Shown here piece by piece: positions 12,321 through 24,086 of a stretch of DNA of 64,000 nucleotides. Where the stretch lies: positions 104,484,897 through 104,548,896 of the forward strand of contig OX638370.1 of assembly GCA_951812925.1 (NCBI GenBank), in the 5' to 3' direction. Below the pieces are notes generated by a model. That model did not search any database. It had not been told where the DNA came from and was given only the letters and a program-made list of their open reading frames with translations. Numbering within the stretch: position 1 is the first letter of the stretch; the number at the start of each line of letters is the position of its first letter. The position numbers and the translations under genes are program-made. This stretch comes from Calliopum simillimum. Lineage: Eukaryota > Arthropoda > Insecta > Diptera > Lauxaniidae.

Positions 12321-12721
12321 TAAGTAACTAAAAAAATCAATATTTCATGGAATAACCCCTGCTTTTTATAACAGCAGTGCATCTTTTTGGCATGGATGTG
12401 ATAAAACTATTTTCAAATGAGCGCGGAATGTCCTGTTACCGTTTTTTAACTTCACTAAACAACTCATCCTGTTTTTTAAATTTTTGATTGCATAATAAGC
12501 AATGCATTTTCGTGACTTAACGATTTGATTGGGTTTAGATCTGGCGACTCCGCGGGGCATTGATGAACATTAATATTTTGCCGTTTTATCCAATCTTTTA
12601 CCACTTTCGACGTGTGCTTAGGGTTGTTATCATGCAGGAATATCCATTTTAGTGTCATTTTCCAAGTGGCATATGGCATCATAGTATTTTGTAGTATGTC
12701 TTTATAATCATTAGACTTCAT
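12321..12721 (-). pseudogene. Tc1-type transposase fragment, left arm
   Basis: The minus-strand piece reads YATWKMTLKWIFLHDNNPKH, then DWIKRQNINVHQCPAESPDL, and shifts frame after NPI. Only the end of the DDE domain is present; the HTH and first catalytic Asp regions are absent. It is the mirror image of the right-arm copy at 13058-13413 and differs from it by very few residues (HDNNPKHTS here, NDNNPKHMS there). Confidence 0.8.
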
Positions 12722-13057
12722 TATGCCTACAACACTTTAAATTGGACCGATTCCTTGCGCAGAGAAGCATCCGCAGACCAAGATGCTTCAGCCTTTATGC
12801 TAGATAGTTCCTCTTGTATATTTCGGGCTTAGCCTTTCTCTCCTTGGTCTTCTCACAAAACTTTTACCACTCGATTCGCATGAATTAAACTTGGATTTAA
12901 CAGAAAAGATGGTAAAAGTTTTGTGAGGAGACCAAGGAGAGAATGACTAAGTCCGAAATATACAAGAGGAACTGTCTAGCATAAAGGTTGAAGTATCTTG
13001 GTTTGCAGATGATTCTCTGCGCAAGGAATCGGTCCAATTTAAAGTGTTGTAGGCATA

Positions 13058-13413
13058 ATGAAGTCTAATGATTATAAAGACATACTACAAAATACTATGA
13101 TGCCATATGCCACTTGGAAAATGACACTAAAATGGATATTCCTGAATGATAACAACCCTAAGCACATGTCGAAAGTGGTAAAAGATTGGATAAAACGGCA
13201 AAATATTAATGTTCATCAATGCCCCGCGGAGTCGCCAGATCTAAACCCAATCAAATCGTTAAGTCACGAAAATGCATTGCTTATTATGCAATCAAAAATT
13301 TAAAAAACAGGATGAGTTGTTTAGTGAAGTTAAAAAACGGTAATAGGACATTCCGCGCTCATTTGAAAATAGTTTTATCACATCCATGCCAAAAAGATGC
13401 ACTGCTGTTATAA
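13058..13413 (+). pseudogene. Tc1-type transposase fragment, right arm
   Basis: Mirror copy of the left-arm fragment, with the same frame break after SPDLNPI and the same downstream 64-residue frame. It carries N for H and M for T in the DNNPKH box relative to the other arm. Its near identity to the left arm argues that the inverted duplication is recent or has been kept alike by conversion. Confidence 0.8.
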
Positions 13414-13699
13414 AAAGCAGGGTTTATTCCATGAAATATTGATTTTTTTAGTTACTTATTTTTAGTTTAGATTAATAGTTGCAAATGTTTTGCACAGCCT
13501 ATAACTATACATTTTCATATTGCACTTAAGTTTTAGTTTTGTATTAGTGATGTATGGACTTTTTATTTTTGTTTTATAAACAACAATACAAGTGACATAA
13601 AATCTCATACCAAGTATTTTATTTGCATCTGTTGTAGTGGCCGAAAATTGATGATTTAGTTTCAAGTGTTTTTGGTTGCAAATGATTTGCACAGCACTG

Positions 13700-13870
13700 T
13701 ATATGGGAGGTGGCATGCCCTCTTTTCCGAATTTATCTAATTTTTGCTCTGAGATTTTACTTACCGTTGATTGATTTCGCTCATTTTCAATCCCACAAAC
13801 TATCTATGCAAAATTTCATCGAATTAGTTTGCTTAGTTTTCCCGTGAAAAAGGGTCCTCCTTATTTTTCC
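13700..13870. repeat. DINE-like repeat, copy A (right part)
   Basis: Continues the repeat broken at 12079: TATGGGAGGTGGCATGCCC, then ATTTCGCTCATTTTCAATCC and TTTCATCGAATTA..GCTTAGTTTTCCC, in the same order as in the copies ending near 45941 and 58768. The PuGAC-rich microsatellite and the 3' hairpin are missing. Confidence 0.55.
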
Positions 13871-13965
13871 GGGATATTATATAAATTGTTTTCCCCGTGA
13901 AAAACAAGGTAAACAATTTTGATATTTCCAATTTTAGTAATATTTGAATTTTATACTTTTACTAC

Positions 13966-14155
13966 TTATATGTCCTCGATTCAGATACAAAATATTTTTA
14001 CAGTATTAAGTCTGGTTAATGAGCTAGAGGGCTTTAAAAATTTAATTCAGAGTAACGCATATCTGCCGATTAGTCCCATTTCGAAAGTCCTTTAGCTTGT
14101 TAACCAGACTTAATACTTTTAAAAAATTTTGTATCTGGATCGAGGACATATGTAT
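13966..14155. repeat. Foldback repeat, about 190 bp
   Basis: Inverted arms: TATGTCCTCGAT-CAGATACAAAAT and TATTAAGTCTGGTTAA on the left, with their complements on the right (TTAACCAGACTTAATA ... TTTTGTATCTG-ATCGAGGACATA). It is non-coding and sits between the DINE-like copy and the hAT-type MITE. Confidence 0.65.
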
Positions 14156-14166
14156 ATAGGTATAAC

Positions 14167-14713
14167 TAGTGATGGGAACTATCGAATTATTTCGACTATC
14201 GATAGATAGTAACTGAATGAATTTGACTATCGAATGATTTTTTTCGTTCATGAACGATTTTACTGACTGAAATTTTCTGGCGAATTCCCTCATTTAGAAT
14301 TTATATCATTCACTATAATAAGGTACTAATGATTTTAAAAAACTATACATATTCATAAAATGTACAGCCAAAAACAAAAGAAAATATGACATAAAATATA
14401 TTAAATTTTTTTGTTGAATTATTTTATTCAAAATTTATTAAATTCACTTAGCTAAAAGATCATTTATTAAGTGTATTTAATACATTGAATGCAAATATTT
14501 AATGAAAAAATCAGTAAGTAACTGAAACAAATACATTTTTCTTAAAAAGTTAAAAAAACTAAAGTTAACTATTGAAAAAACAAAAAAAATTCAATCATTT
14601 TCGTTCATTACTAAAAATCGTTCATGAATGATTTATTCAAAATAATCGAATGAATGAATTTTTGCGAACTATCGAATAAATCGTTAGTTTTTATTCGATA
14701 GTTCCCATCACTA
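14167..14713. mobile_element. hAT-type MITE with 8-bp target duplication
   Basis: The TIRs are TAGTGATGGGAACTATCGAA and its complement TTCGATAGTTCCCATCACTA. The flanks are the exact 8-base repeat GGTATAAC at 14159-14166 and 14714-14721. An 8-bp duplication and a TAGNG-like start are the hAT signature. The interior of about 547 bp is A/T-rich with more TTCGATAGT-like and TTCATTCGA-like motifs and no transposase, so it depends on an enzyme supplied elsewhere. Confidence 0.88.
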
Positions 14714-15235
14714 GGTATAACATAATCAAATATTACTTAAATCGGAAACATCAACATTTTTTACCTGGTTCTTCATTTGGAAAACCCCAATTTACATAAT
14801 TTCCCGGGAAAATCGGAAGAACCCATTTTGATATGTTGTTCAGGGCAAAATTCTCTATCGATTGGTATAGGTTTTATGAACTTTGGAATTAGAGCAAGGC
14901 TCATATATATAGCCAGTATCTAATTTGACTGGTCTATAGTTCATAAGAAATATCCATTTTTAAACCCAAAAAACCTTTTTTATTTGTGCACATTAAAATA
15001 GAGAAAAGTATATATTTGACTTAGTTGTATCACGAAATTGCGACTATTGAAAAAGCAACTGAAATTAGTCGCGGTTGGCATTGTCAAATAAAATATCAGT
15101 TGCGACTGGCCAGTGTGCGTTGCAATAAGCAATAGGAACCTAAATATTAAATAAATAAAATAAAATTCGTAATAATTAGTTTTTCTATTTAAACATCACT
15201 TTTTATTAACTAAACGCTATACCATAAATCAAATT

Positions 15236-18200
15236 TTACGTTTTATCAGCAGCAGTACGCATTTGTTTGAAGCGGCTAATGCGTTTCTTTGGCGCATTTG
15301 CATCGATATATTTTCCAGCAGGTAAGGGTTCAGGTTCAGTTAGCGGCTTTTCTACAACATCTTGCATAACCTGTAAAATGTGCATTATCAGAAAAGACTT
15401 TGTTTAAAAAAACGAGTGTAAACAAAACCTTAAAATATGCGCTCATATATTCATCTTCATTAATAGATTGCGGCGGTATCTTTTTCTTCTTTTGCTTTTT
15501 ATTAATATTTTCTTTGTTACCCTGCTTCTGTGTAGTATGGCCAGGTAAGTGTGTTTCAGAATCTACGGCATTTTTATTGCGTAAAATAGATTTTGTATTT
15601 GTTGTACTATCATCTAATTTACCAAGGGAATCTTCAGTATTACCAGCGATTATAGGATTTGAAAACTGTAAAAAAAGAAGTTATAATAATGATATGCAAT
15701 TTGTTGAAGTTGAACAATAATTTACGAACGTACTTCTGTTTAAAGTAATCATTTGTTTTCAAAACGCATCACATTGTAAATGTCATTACAAGTGTTATTA
15801 TAGTTTTCTATATACTACTTTTCTTTAATAAATTACTGTTCGTTTAACCACTGAAGTTGCCATACCTAAATTGGAGTGTTGGCGTTTTTTACCGTCTCCG
15901 TTTCGACATGCTCCATATAAATTATATGAGCACGAAACATACAGAGATGGTAAAAACCGCTGACACCCGAAAAACGCTCCAATTTAGGTATGACAGTTAA
16001 GCGTTGAAAAACTTGGAGCAGTGGAATAACACCCACAACAAAAAAACTAAATAACGCCAGCATTTTTTTCATACAAATATGGGCTGTATTTAATTTGGAA
16101 ATAACGCCCTTACGCTATTTCGTTTTTATTTTATTTTCATAAAAATTAATTTAAATTTAAATGAAAATAATGTGGGCATTATTGCGTTTTTTTATGGCCG
16201 TTAACGTCCATTATTTTAACGAAATAAAGCTCTCATTGTGGGCGTTATTTTCAAAATGATTATCGTCTACATTTATATGAAAATAATGTGGGCGTTATTT
16301 CGTTTTTATGTGGGGCTTTTTTTCATATTGCAGTGGGCGACATTTAATTTCAATAAATGGCCGTTATTAATTTTTTTCTTTTTGTGGACGTTATTTCCTA
16401 TCGCCAAAAACTTACCTCCATACGCAAGTCTCGATACGACTCCTTACGATCTTGTTCTTTTAAAATGGGGGTTTTCACATTTTCTTCTCCCACATAGGAA
16501 TCGATGAAAAGTGTTGATGGTTGTTTCGATATTGGAACAATCAAACGATACAAATCAGCTGGTGTGCCTGAATGAATTTAAGTGGGTGTTATTACCTAAC
16601 GCCATTTATTTTGCTCAAATTCTATCTTACCAAAGTTAAGTTTGCCTGGTATAGCACAAGTCTCCTCCGTTTCTTTATTTCTATCCTGCTGTAACACAGC
16701 TGCAGTAATACCAGTTTGGGCAGAATGTATAAAACTAATGTGCAAAGTACGTTCGACTGCGGTAGCTGTGTTAATAATTTTATTTACCAAGTCGAAATCC
16801 TCTTCGCTTTGATGCTCAGCTACATGTTGACGATGTTCTTCGACCTTATTTAAAATTATTTGCTTTTTATCCAACTGTGGTATTGATTGCACTTGTGTAT
16901 TGGAATTCATGACATCATCGTCGAGAAGAATAATATCGCGTTTATGTGTTTGACTATCAAATTTCGGTAGCATTTCTGCCACAGTTTCATTTTTATGAAA
17001 CTCTAAAGTGTGATCTTCAGCAGCGAATGAAATACGCCGTTTTTGTTGGTGCTGTTGATGTGGAGCTTCACTTTCGGCGTCACTGTCTTCTTTTGCTTCT
17101 TGTGCGGCTAATTCTTCCGCACCTATAGCTTCTGCTGCTAATTCAAGCAGTTCTTCCAAATGTCCACGAACTTTAAATAAGTGCAACTTTTGTTCTATGC
17201 TTTTATCGTCAGTTATGCCACAATTGCATAACTTTTGCTCAACAATTTGCAATTGATATTCGTAGAAACCAATTTGATCAGCATTTGATAGAAATCTAGC
17301 TTGTTCTTCAATAACTTGCACTTCTGCAGGTGTTTCTGAACTTGTTGAGTCGTCAGATTCATTGCCATCATCAGCATTAGTTTGCGTTAGTTGTAATAGC
17401 TCTGGATTGACACGAAAGTTGTTGTTAGTTGGTAGTGTATGCGTGGACATTGCTGTCTTCTTCATTACACCTTGAAGTGTAAGTGATTCCATTTGTATCT
17501 CATTGCCTTCACCACTGTGTGCATCATGTGCAACACGTGTTTTTGGTGGTGGCAACTTCATTTCACCTGATAACAGCTGAACAAGTATTTCATCAGTGCT
17601 GCCTTCTACTTTCAAATTGTCCAGTTCTTTCTTAAACTCTTCCATCAGTTCAGCTTGTTCCAGCATTTGTAAAATGTCATCATCAGTTTTTTCTTTTTGG
17701 TCAACCACTATTGACTCTTTTACGGCAGTCAGTTTTTCCTCAGTTTCTTTTGCTAAAATTTCTTTACGCCACTCTTCATTTTCACGCAATTTGGCTGCTT
17801 TTGCAAGTTGTTTGTGTTCAGCGCGCCAATGTGCTTCCTGTTCCTCATCATAATCTTCAATGATTTCGCGTTGTTCCTCAGTTGGTACCACTCCCTCTAT
17901 ATACGGTTTTTCAAGTTTATTTCTGAAATTAAAATAAAGTTAAAACTTGAATGGCATTTTACATTTTCCCCACTTACTGCCACAGTTCCGCCTCAGTCTT
18001 AAGTGCTTCCAAGTGTGTATTTGCCATTCCAATGCGGTGCTTGCAAATTTCTTTTGCCGTATGTGCGGAACATTTTGAAAAGTAATTCTGATAGTGTCCA
18101 ACCATTACTTCATTTGTGTGTATCAGTTGCCCAGGCGAAAAGGCTTTTCGTCCAATCGGCACCATTACATCTACGGTCAGATGTTTGGAAAACATTTCCA

Positions 18201-18373
18201 AATTCTCAATAGCTTGTTCATTATCCTGCAGGTAATTTTCCCAACGTGCAGTTTCTTCCGTATTTTTAGTGAGCGCCTTATGAAAGTTTAATTTTAAAAT
18301 AATTTAATTTATTATTAGTGAATAAAAATAAAAACAAATTCACCTGAAGCAGCGCTTCTTCACGTTTCTCCAT
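15236..18373 (-). CDS. uri: Unconventional prefoldin RPB5 interactor (URI)
   Basis: Six exons: 18373-18344, 18276-17978, 17922-16631, 16567-16416, 15665-15429 and 15370-15236. They join to 714 residues (fly Uri is about 720). An N-terminal alpha-type prefoldin domain covers about residues 10-120, with the VMVPIGRKAFSPGQLIHTNE beta-hairpin region between helices. Next come an acidic RPB5-binding-type region (YDEEQEAHW), coiled-coil and acidic stretches, and KRRISF near residues 404-409, an RVxF-like site; fly Uri is known to bind PP1. The tail KKRISRFKQMR is the SRFK box typical of URI. URI acts with the R2TP/prefoldin-like complex in RNA polymerase assembly. Intron 4 (750 bp) is filled with repeats; the others are 55-68 bp. 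The first exon holds only 10 codons. Confidence 0.93.
15858..15994. repeat. Hairpin repeat in URI intron 4
   Basis: Imperfect palindrome: CATACCTAAATTGGAG on the left and CTCCAATTTAGGTATG on the right, with further paired blocks inside (ACCGTCTCCG..TTTCG against CGAAACATACAGAGATGGT). It would form a long imperfect stem in the URI pre-mRNA. Confidence 0.6.
16080..16400. repeat. GGGCGTTATTTC-motif element, copy 2 (URI intron 4)
   Basis: Repeated GTGGGCGTTATTTCG-type blocks in plus orientation, plus complements near 16090-16120, ending at TTATTTCCTATCGCC only about 10 bases from the exon 4 splice donor at 16414. A related tail (GTTATTACCTAACGCC) lies in intron 3 at 16589-16604, on the other side of exon 4, so exon 4 is hemmed in by pieces of the same family. 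Confidence 0.55.
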
Positions 18374-18954
18374 TTTCGCAAAAATTAAATTGACATCTCA
18401 ATTTGTTCTCACAAGCAGCTGATTTTGACATATGTATTTATGCCGAAACGGAGGGAGCATCTAAGAACAACGTGACCATAGGGTAAAGCATGATGAAGTA
18501 AAACGGGTTCCGAGGAAGTCATTTGAAATTGTTCATCTTTGAGCTCACATTGCGTTTTTTACTTATCCAATTTTTGTGTGCTTGTACAATACTTGTGCAG
18601 CTTCTAAAGCCTTGCTTTCACCTTGATTAGCCAAAAAATTTATGAAATTTATAACTGATCTGGAAAAGACTCAATAAATATTACTTACTTGGTTAGCCAG
18701 CCACTGTTTCCCCCTTTTAGCATGGTCTGTGCTCTGCAGTACTGACAACTACTTCGCTGTTAACTAAATCAAAACGCTATTCACACTATTTTCACTAGAT
18801 TAATTTCTTGCATAAATTTTTTTCAAGAAATTGAAATTTCCACATTTAGTGCAGAAAAAAATGTCCTTAAATGTACGATGACTTAGAAAAAAAGGTGACC
18901 TCACCCCTTCTGTGCTTCAGCCCTGGCGCGTTATAATATGTGAACGGTCCCTAA

Positions 18955-19415
18955 GGATAAAACGGCTCCCGGAAATAGCGGTAGAAAATTTTTTGGAAAT
19001 AACGCAAGAAATTTTCTACATAAATTTTTGTAAATAAAGCCAAAAATTAAGTAGAAAATAACACCAGAATTCTTGGAAATAATGCCAGAAACATCTCCAT
19101 ACAAAACTCTGGCGTTATTTCCATTTTGTTTTTGAAATAAGGCCAAAAACTTTTCTGGCGTTTTTTCCAAAAAATAATGGCTTTATTTCCAAAAGTTATG
19201 TGGTTTACAAAAAGGAAATAACGCCAGAACATTATTTTGGAAATAAAGCCAGAATTTTCTGCCATGAATTTTTGGAAATAAAGTCAAAAATAACAAGAAA
19301 ATAAATATTTGGCTTTATTTCCCAACCAAAATGGAAACAATGCCAGAATTTTGTATGGAGATTTTTTTGGTGTTGTTTCCAAAAAATTTTCTGGCGCTAT
19401 TTACGTTATGTTGCT
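18955..19415. repeat. GGAAATAACGCCAGAA-motif repeat block
   Basis: At least ten copies of GGAAATAA(C/A)G(C/A)CAGAA or its complement TTCTGGCGTTATTTCC, on both strands with spacers of about 20-40 bp. The core GAAATAACGCC is shared with the blocks in Fcp1, URI and CFAP206/Gemin5, but the flanking letters differ, so it is a related subfamily. Short frames crossing it are chance products. Confidence 0.6.
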
Positions 19416-19419
19416 TTGC

Positions 19420-20652
19420 CTTGTGATCGAAGATCGACATAAGCAATTTGTCCTTAAAAGATCCCATTTTATCACCTATTCACGTCATTCCGGCCTGTTC
19501 CGTAATCCGTGTAATTTCAATTACTTTTAATTTCGAAGACTTGTTGATAACTTTTTATTTTCGATGTGGATGTGAAGCCTATTCAACGACTGTTCAAGAC
19601 GTTTAACTTTTCACAGTAGAAATGCAAACTTTTTCGCTGTCAGTTAAAAAATACACACAAGTAAACAAGATTTATGAATCAAAATGCTTTTTATTAAATT
19701 TATAAACTTTAATTGAGTTTCACGTTAACAACGGCTGCTGCAATGCACTTGAAATTATAACTGCTCGCAATTTTGTCTGTCAAAATAATGTATTAGGCGA
19801 GATGCCCAATTATGGGGTTTCCTCTGATTTGAGGGAATTTCAGAAAGTTTTTCTTCATGCTCAGTGCATTTTATTCGGTTAATTAGATGTTCTATTGCAA
19901 TTTAAGAAATAAAATCAGGTGGCATCCTGTTTTCGAACTATTCTTACTAACAACTTCGAAAATGACAATTTGCCAACTTTTTCCTTGTCATCGGTAAAAA
20001 TATTTTTTTAGTTAGAGTTTTTTATCTCAGCAATATTAATAATATTACATTTGCAATAAAAATTAGAATTACTCGCTAAAAAAGGGGAAAACTCTGGAGC
20101 TTATACGTGTGTATTTTTTTTCTCAATTTGATCGAAAAAACAGCTTTAAAAAAGCAAAATTAATTGAAAAGTCGTAGCATAATGCCGACTTTTCAAAAAG
20201 TTTTGCATTCCACTTTATACCCACTTTCACGTGAAAGTAGAATTCGGAACAGGGCGGATTGTCTGGATTTTATGACCTTATGTTTTCTACTTTATCATTA
20301 GTTTTGTTTTAAGTTCAGCTAATTGAGTAATAATAAATTTGACCAAACAAAACATTTTTCTAGTATCTCAGAATTCATCTAAGTAGTATATTTACATGAG
20401 GTTTATTTATTAAATTTATATATTGAAACAAAAATTAAATTTATAATTTTTTTTTTTTTAACATAAAAAGGCTTTTTTGCCAATTGCTCAAGAAACATTT
20501 TGACTTGACAAATTTGCGTAAACACTTACGATTTCAATTTTTATGGTAAACATTTCACACATCCAACATTTGAGTTTTTAATATAAAATCGGTCACACTT
20601 TTATATTTTGGCCATAGACTGGCGCTGGGCAATTACATTCTAATTAAAACTG
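19420..20652. other. Gap between repeats and IMMP2L
   Basis: A/T-rich sequence without a convincing coding frame, RNA gene or clear repeat structure. I see poly(T) and A/T tracts only. The 3' untranslated end of the IMMP2L gene should lie at the right edge. Confidence 0.4.
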
Positions 20653-21227
20653 CTACGAATTGTAGTAACTTTGTTTGGCAATTTGTATAGGCCGCCGCCT
20701 GCGTGGTATTTCTTTTGGAAGCTTACGCCACCTTTCCGGTGGCCAAACAATAAAAGTTGCTTTCGCCGTCATTAAACCAAGTGCAACGGGCCCAAAAGAA
20801 TTGCTGTCCAGTGAATGTCCTGTATGATCACCTTCTACCCAACAATGTCCATCGGGTATGCGCACAATTTCTTGTTTATAACCCAAAGTAGATACTACAT
20901 CACCTTGGAGACCAACTATACGTTTGATGATTTTTTGTGTTGGATCTTTTGGAGAGATCAATGAGACGACGTCACCGCGATCGATATTGTTATTGCGTAC
21001 GGACCAGCGTGATAGGAACACATAATCTGTTTGATTAACATCGGGATTTAAAACAGGCTGCATGGAAATACCTAAAAATGTATGGGTTTTGTACATGTTT
21101 TATGCCTTCTAAAATTTATAAAAATATCCATACCATCAACCCTTGCTACATAACCAACGCAGTCTAGAAATGTTATGCCAACAGGAATCCCTATCAGCAC
21201 GGACTTGCAGAATTTTCGAAATGCCAT
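20653..21227 (-). CDS. IMMP2L: Mitochondrial inner membrane protease subunit 2 (IMMP2L-type)
   Basis: Two exons (21227-21134 and 21071-20653) with a 62-bp intron give 170 residues (human IMMP2L has 175). It is a type I signal-peptidase fold. A single N-terminal membrane segment (VLIGIPVGITFLDCVGYVA) is followed by GISMQPVLNP with the catalytic Ser at about 34, KIIKRIVGLQGD with the general-base Lys at about 81, and GHCWVEGDHTGHSLDSNSFG, the conserved box C/D region. The enzyme works with IMMP1L at the outer face of the inner mitochondrial membrane to cut bipartite presequences. The ATG chosen is the first in frame; a TAA lies upstream in frame, and the only earlier candidate is a TTG. Confidence 0.94.
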
Positions 21228-22106
21228 TTGTACTTTCTTTATCTGTGCCTGTTTTGTCAACGTGACTTATTTAAATGGAACCGCTTCGACTAGATTTATG
21301 ATTTATTTTTTACTAATTTTTATTTATAAAATATATGCTAGCACATTTAAAATTTGTGTATAAGCACAATTGCTTGCATTTTGATATTTATTTGGTTACG
21401 AAAAAAAATTAAAATAAAATCTATGAAAACAACTTATCTAAGAAAAAGTTGTGTTCGATTTAACTATAAATTTTTGACATTTGTTGAATTGAAAGAAATA
21501 GTGTTGGTAAATGGTTAAAGTAAATAAAATTATTTTGTAGAACTGCCAAGTGTGAATATAATGTCGTTTTCCATTGGGAAATCTAGATTTTCCTTTTAGA
21601 TCAAAATTTTTTTTTGTTGAATGAAGCACGAAAAAAGATCAAGTATTTTATTTTTACTGGGGCGAGTAGTAACAAACAAGGTTGTAGTAGTGAATCTTCA
21701 AATTATTTGTCATTTGAATTTTTAAAAACAAACGCAGTTATTCGAAAAGAAGAAAACGATTCCTCTTTCGTTTTGTCTGAGGACGAGTGCAGACGTGTCT
21801 TCGGATGTAGTTGTACGCGTGTCTTTTTGATAGGGCCATTTCATGTGCCTTTTTCAAGGTTATGAAATGGAGTGACATGAAAATTATAACTTGAAAAAGA
21901 AAAAATATACCATTAATACGAACTTTTTACAGTCAAATTAGCAGTGAATGGACACATAGGGCACTTCTAGTTTGTAGGCAAACGAAGGGAAATGAAAAGC
22001 ACCACTTCTCTCAGCTTGCCTACAAATTTGTGCCCTTCGTGCCCGTGCCCGTGCTCGTGCCCGTGCCCTTCGTGTGACTTCACTAGAACACGTTTCAGTA
22101 ACAATT
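21228..22106. other. Gap with GTGCCC-rich simple repeat
   Basis: Holds the IMMP2L promoter side and no supported gene. At 22030-22070 there is a short simple-sequence run built on GTGCCC/GTGCTC. At 21970-22030 TTTGTAGGCAA and its complement TTGCCTACAAA lie about 40 bases apart, a small hairpin. I see no coding signal. Confidence 0.4.
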
Positions 22107-23723
22107 TGTGACCGTCCATTGGAAAAGGTTCCTTATCTTCACAAAATTAAGCAGAGTAGCTGAAAATAAGAGATAGGGTCAGTTTTGCCGGTTTTCAGTT
22201 TAAGGTGGAATTCAGTGCTTAGACATGTACTGAACATTTTACAACTGATTTGAGGTCGGTTGATTATCAAATTCCAAATACCAATAAAAGTGGTCTCACC
22301 GAACCTCTATCCTATAAAAATCGATAATTGACAATCTTTGAACTTCGATATCTACATACTTGAGTTTTTCATTTTACGATTTCAAAATGCCATAGCTCAG
22401 TCAATTTTTGGAATTTGGTGTCATTTTATTCAAAATTGTGTGTTTTTTTAGAAAAAGTAAAAAAAATTTTTTACTTTATGTAGATAAGGTATTTTGGAAC
22501 ATATACAGTTTAGCTCCCAATCGAAATTGATTATAAACCAAATATTTTCTTTTGTGTTTTGAAATTCAAGAATTAATGTGGAATCAAAAAGTGTCGTTCG
22601 GATCTGGTTTCGGAGCTATAGACATTGGAAGTTGGGGATATAGCATTTCTAAAAATCTATATGAGTTGAAAAGAGCTACATTGATTTCCAAAATATGGGC
22701 GTTTTATGAAAGGTAATTTGACAAGCTACAATATTGATCCAATAATTTTTGAAATTTGGCTCGTAGTTTTCGAGATATTACGACTTTTCTGATATTTGGA
22801 CATTTTTTTTTTTCAAAAAAACTGTTATTTTTCCGAAAAATCCGTTATTAACCTACGGTTTTAATAACATATTTATAAAGCTGAATTCATCTCCTTTAAA
22901 ATGATATAACACTTAAACAAAAATTTTTGATATTAATCCTTTGTAACCAAAAAATTAAAAATCATTTTGATGATTTTTTTTATTGTAAATTTTGTTGATA
23001 TGATGTGTTCTCTTTGACAAAATGATCATTACAACATATTTTAATCGTTTATATATTATAGTATATCAAAAATCGGCTTCGCTAGCCACAGTAATTTAAC
23101 ATAAGAAATGGGGTAAGTGGGCGGCCGCATCTCAGGATTTAACACTCCCAAAAATCCAACACCGGCTTCGCGTCAGTCTATAATATATCCAACACCGTAG
23201 TTTGCTAGCCACAGTATTTTTACATAAGAGTAGGGGCAAGTGGAATGTTTATATTATCAAAGAGAACACATCATATCAAAAAAATTTAAAAAACTTCCCA
23301 AAATTCTCCGAACGACACTTTTTGATTTCACATTAATTCTTAAATTTCAAAACACAAAAGAAAATATTTGGTTTATAATCAATTTCGATTGGGAGCTAAA
23401 CTGTATCTGATCCAAGATACCTTATCTTCACAAAATAAAAAACCGTTTTTTACTTTTTCTAAAAATACACATAATTTGCCTTTCATATGACACCCATATT
23501 TTGGAAATCAATGCAGCCGTTTTCAACTTATATAGATTTTTAGAAAAGCTATATCCGCAAATTCCGACGGCTATATCTCCGAAACCAGATCCGAGCGACA
23601 CTTTTTGATTCCATATTTGTTCTTAAATTTTAAAAGCACATAAGAAAATATTCGGTTTATGATCAATTTCTATTGGGAGCAAAACTGTATTTAAGCCGGT
23701 ATCTTTTCCACTGTACGGTCACA
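22107..23723. mobile_element. TIR/foldback element, about 1.6 kb
   Basis: The ends are inverted copies of TGTGACCGT(C/A)CA-TGGAAAAG. Long internal blocks are also inverted: the 22430-22640 segment (CAGTTTAGCTCCCAATCG, AAAAGTGTCGTTCGGA) returns as its complement at 23290-23480, and parts return again at 23520-23700. The centre holds two direct copies of GGCTTCG..GCTAGCCACAGTA-like sequence. There are no transposase frames, so it is non-autonomous. Confidence 0.65.
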
Positions 23724-24086
23724 TTGGTTCAAGATGGGTGTGTGCCAAATCGAAACTTTTTCCTTAAGCAAATAGGGGTGAAAATAGATTACAACTTCTG
23801 AATGATTCAATTTTTGACATTCCAGCAAATCGAAGCTTTTCCAAAAAACTTTTCTGTGCGATTTTTAGCAATTGCAGAAAATTAAGGTAAAAAATAAATG
23901 CTGAATGCTAAAGGACGCAGTTGTGGAGTTTTTTTTTAATGAAAAACCCTGACTCAAGGTGTCCCAAATAATAGTTTTTATTTAGTGGAGTAATTAAAAA
24001 TAAAAAAAATAAGCCATTATCGAAAATGTTTTTTTTATTTATTGAAGTACATCTTTTAGAAGTTTATTAAAAATAATATTGGCAGA

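Larger units (their letters stand above)
12080..13699. mobile_element. 1.62-kb palindrome derived from a Tc1-type transposon
   Basis: The ends are CAGTGCTGTGC and GCACAGCACTG flanked by TA on both sides, the Tc1/mariner signature. The left arm (12080-12869) is a near-exact reverse complement of the right arm (12910-13699), with a loop of about 40 bases. Each arm carries the same C-terminal transposase piece, pointing inward-to-outward on opposite strands: DNNPKHTSKVVKDW and HQCPAESPDLNPI, then a frame change and IVKSRKCIAYYAIKNL. In typical Tc1 the NDP-KH box holds the second catalytic Asp and SPDLNPIE the final Glu; here the frame breaks right after SPDLNPI. Neither arm can make an active enzyme. 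Confidence 0.85.

Noticed and set aside
16946..18291. Several plus-strand frames of 60-90 codons
   Set aside because: Antisense shadows of URI exons 2 and 3.
21240..21260. Upstream TTG start for the IMMP2L-type protease
   Set aside because: Non-ATG; the in-frame ATG at 21227 gives the expected N-terminus and an in-frame stop lies upstream of the TTG.
22025..22075. GTGCCC run as a CRISPR-like or regulatory array
   Set aside because: Too short, no spacers, eukaryotic context; a simple-sequence run.
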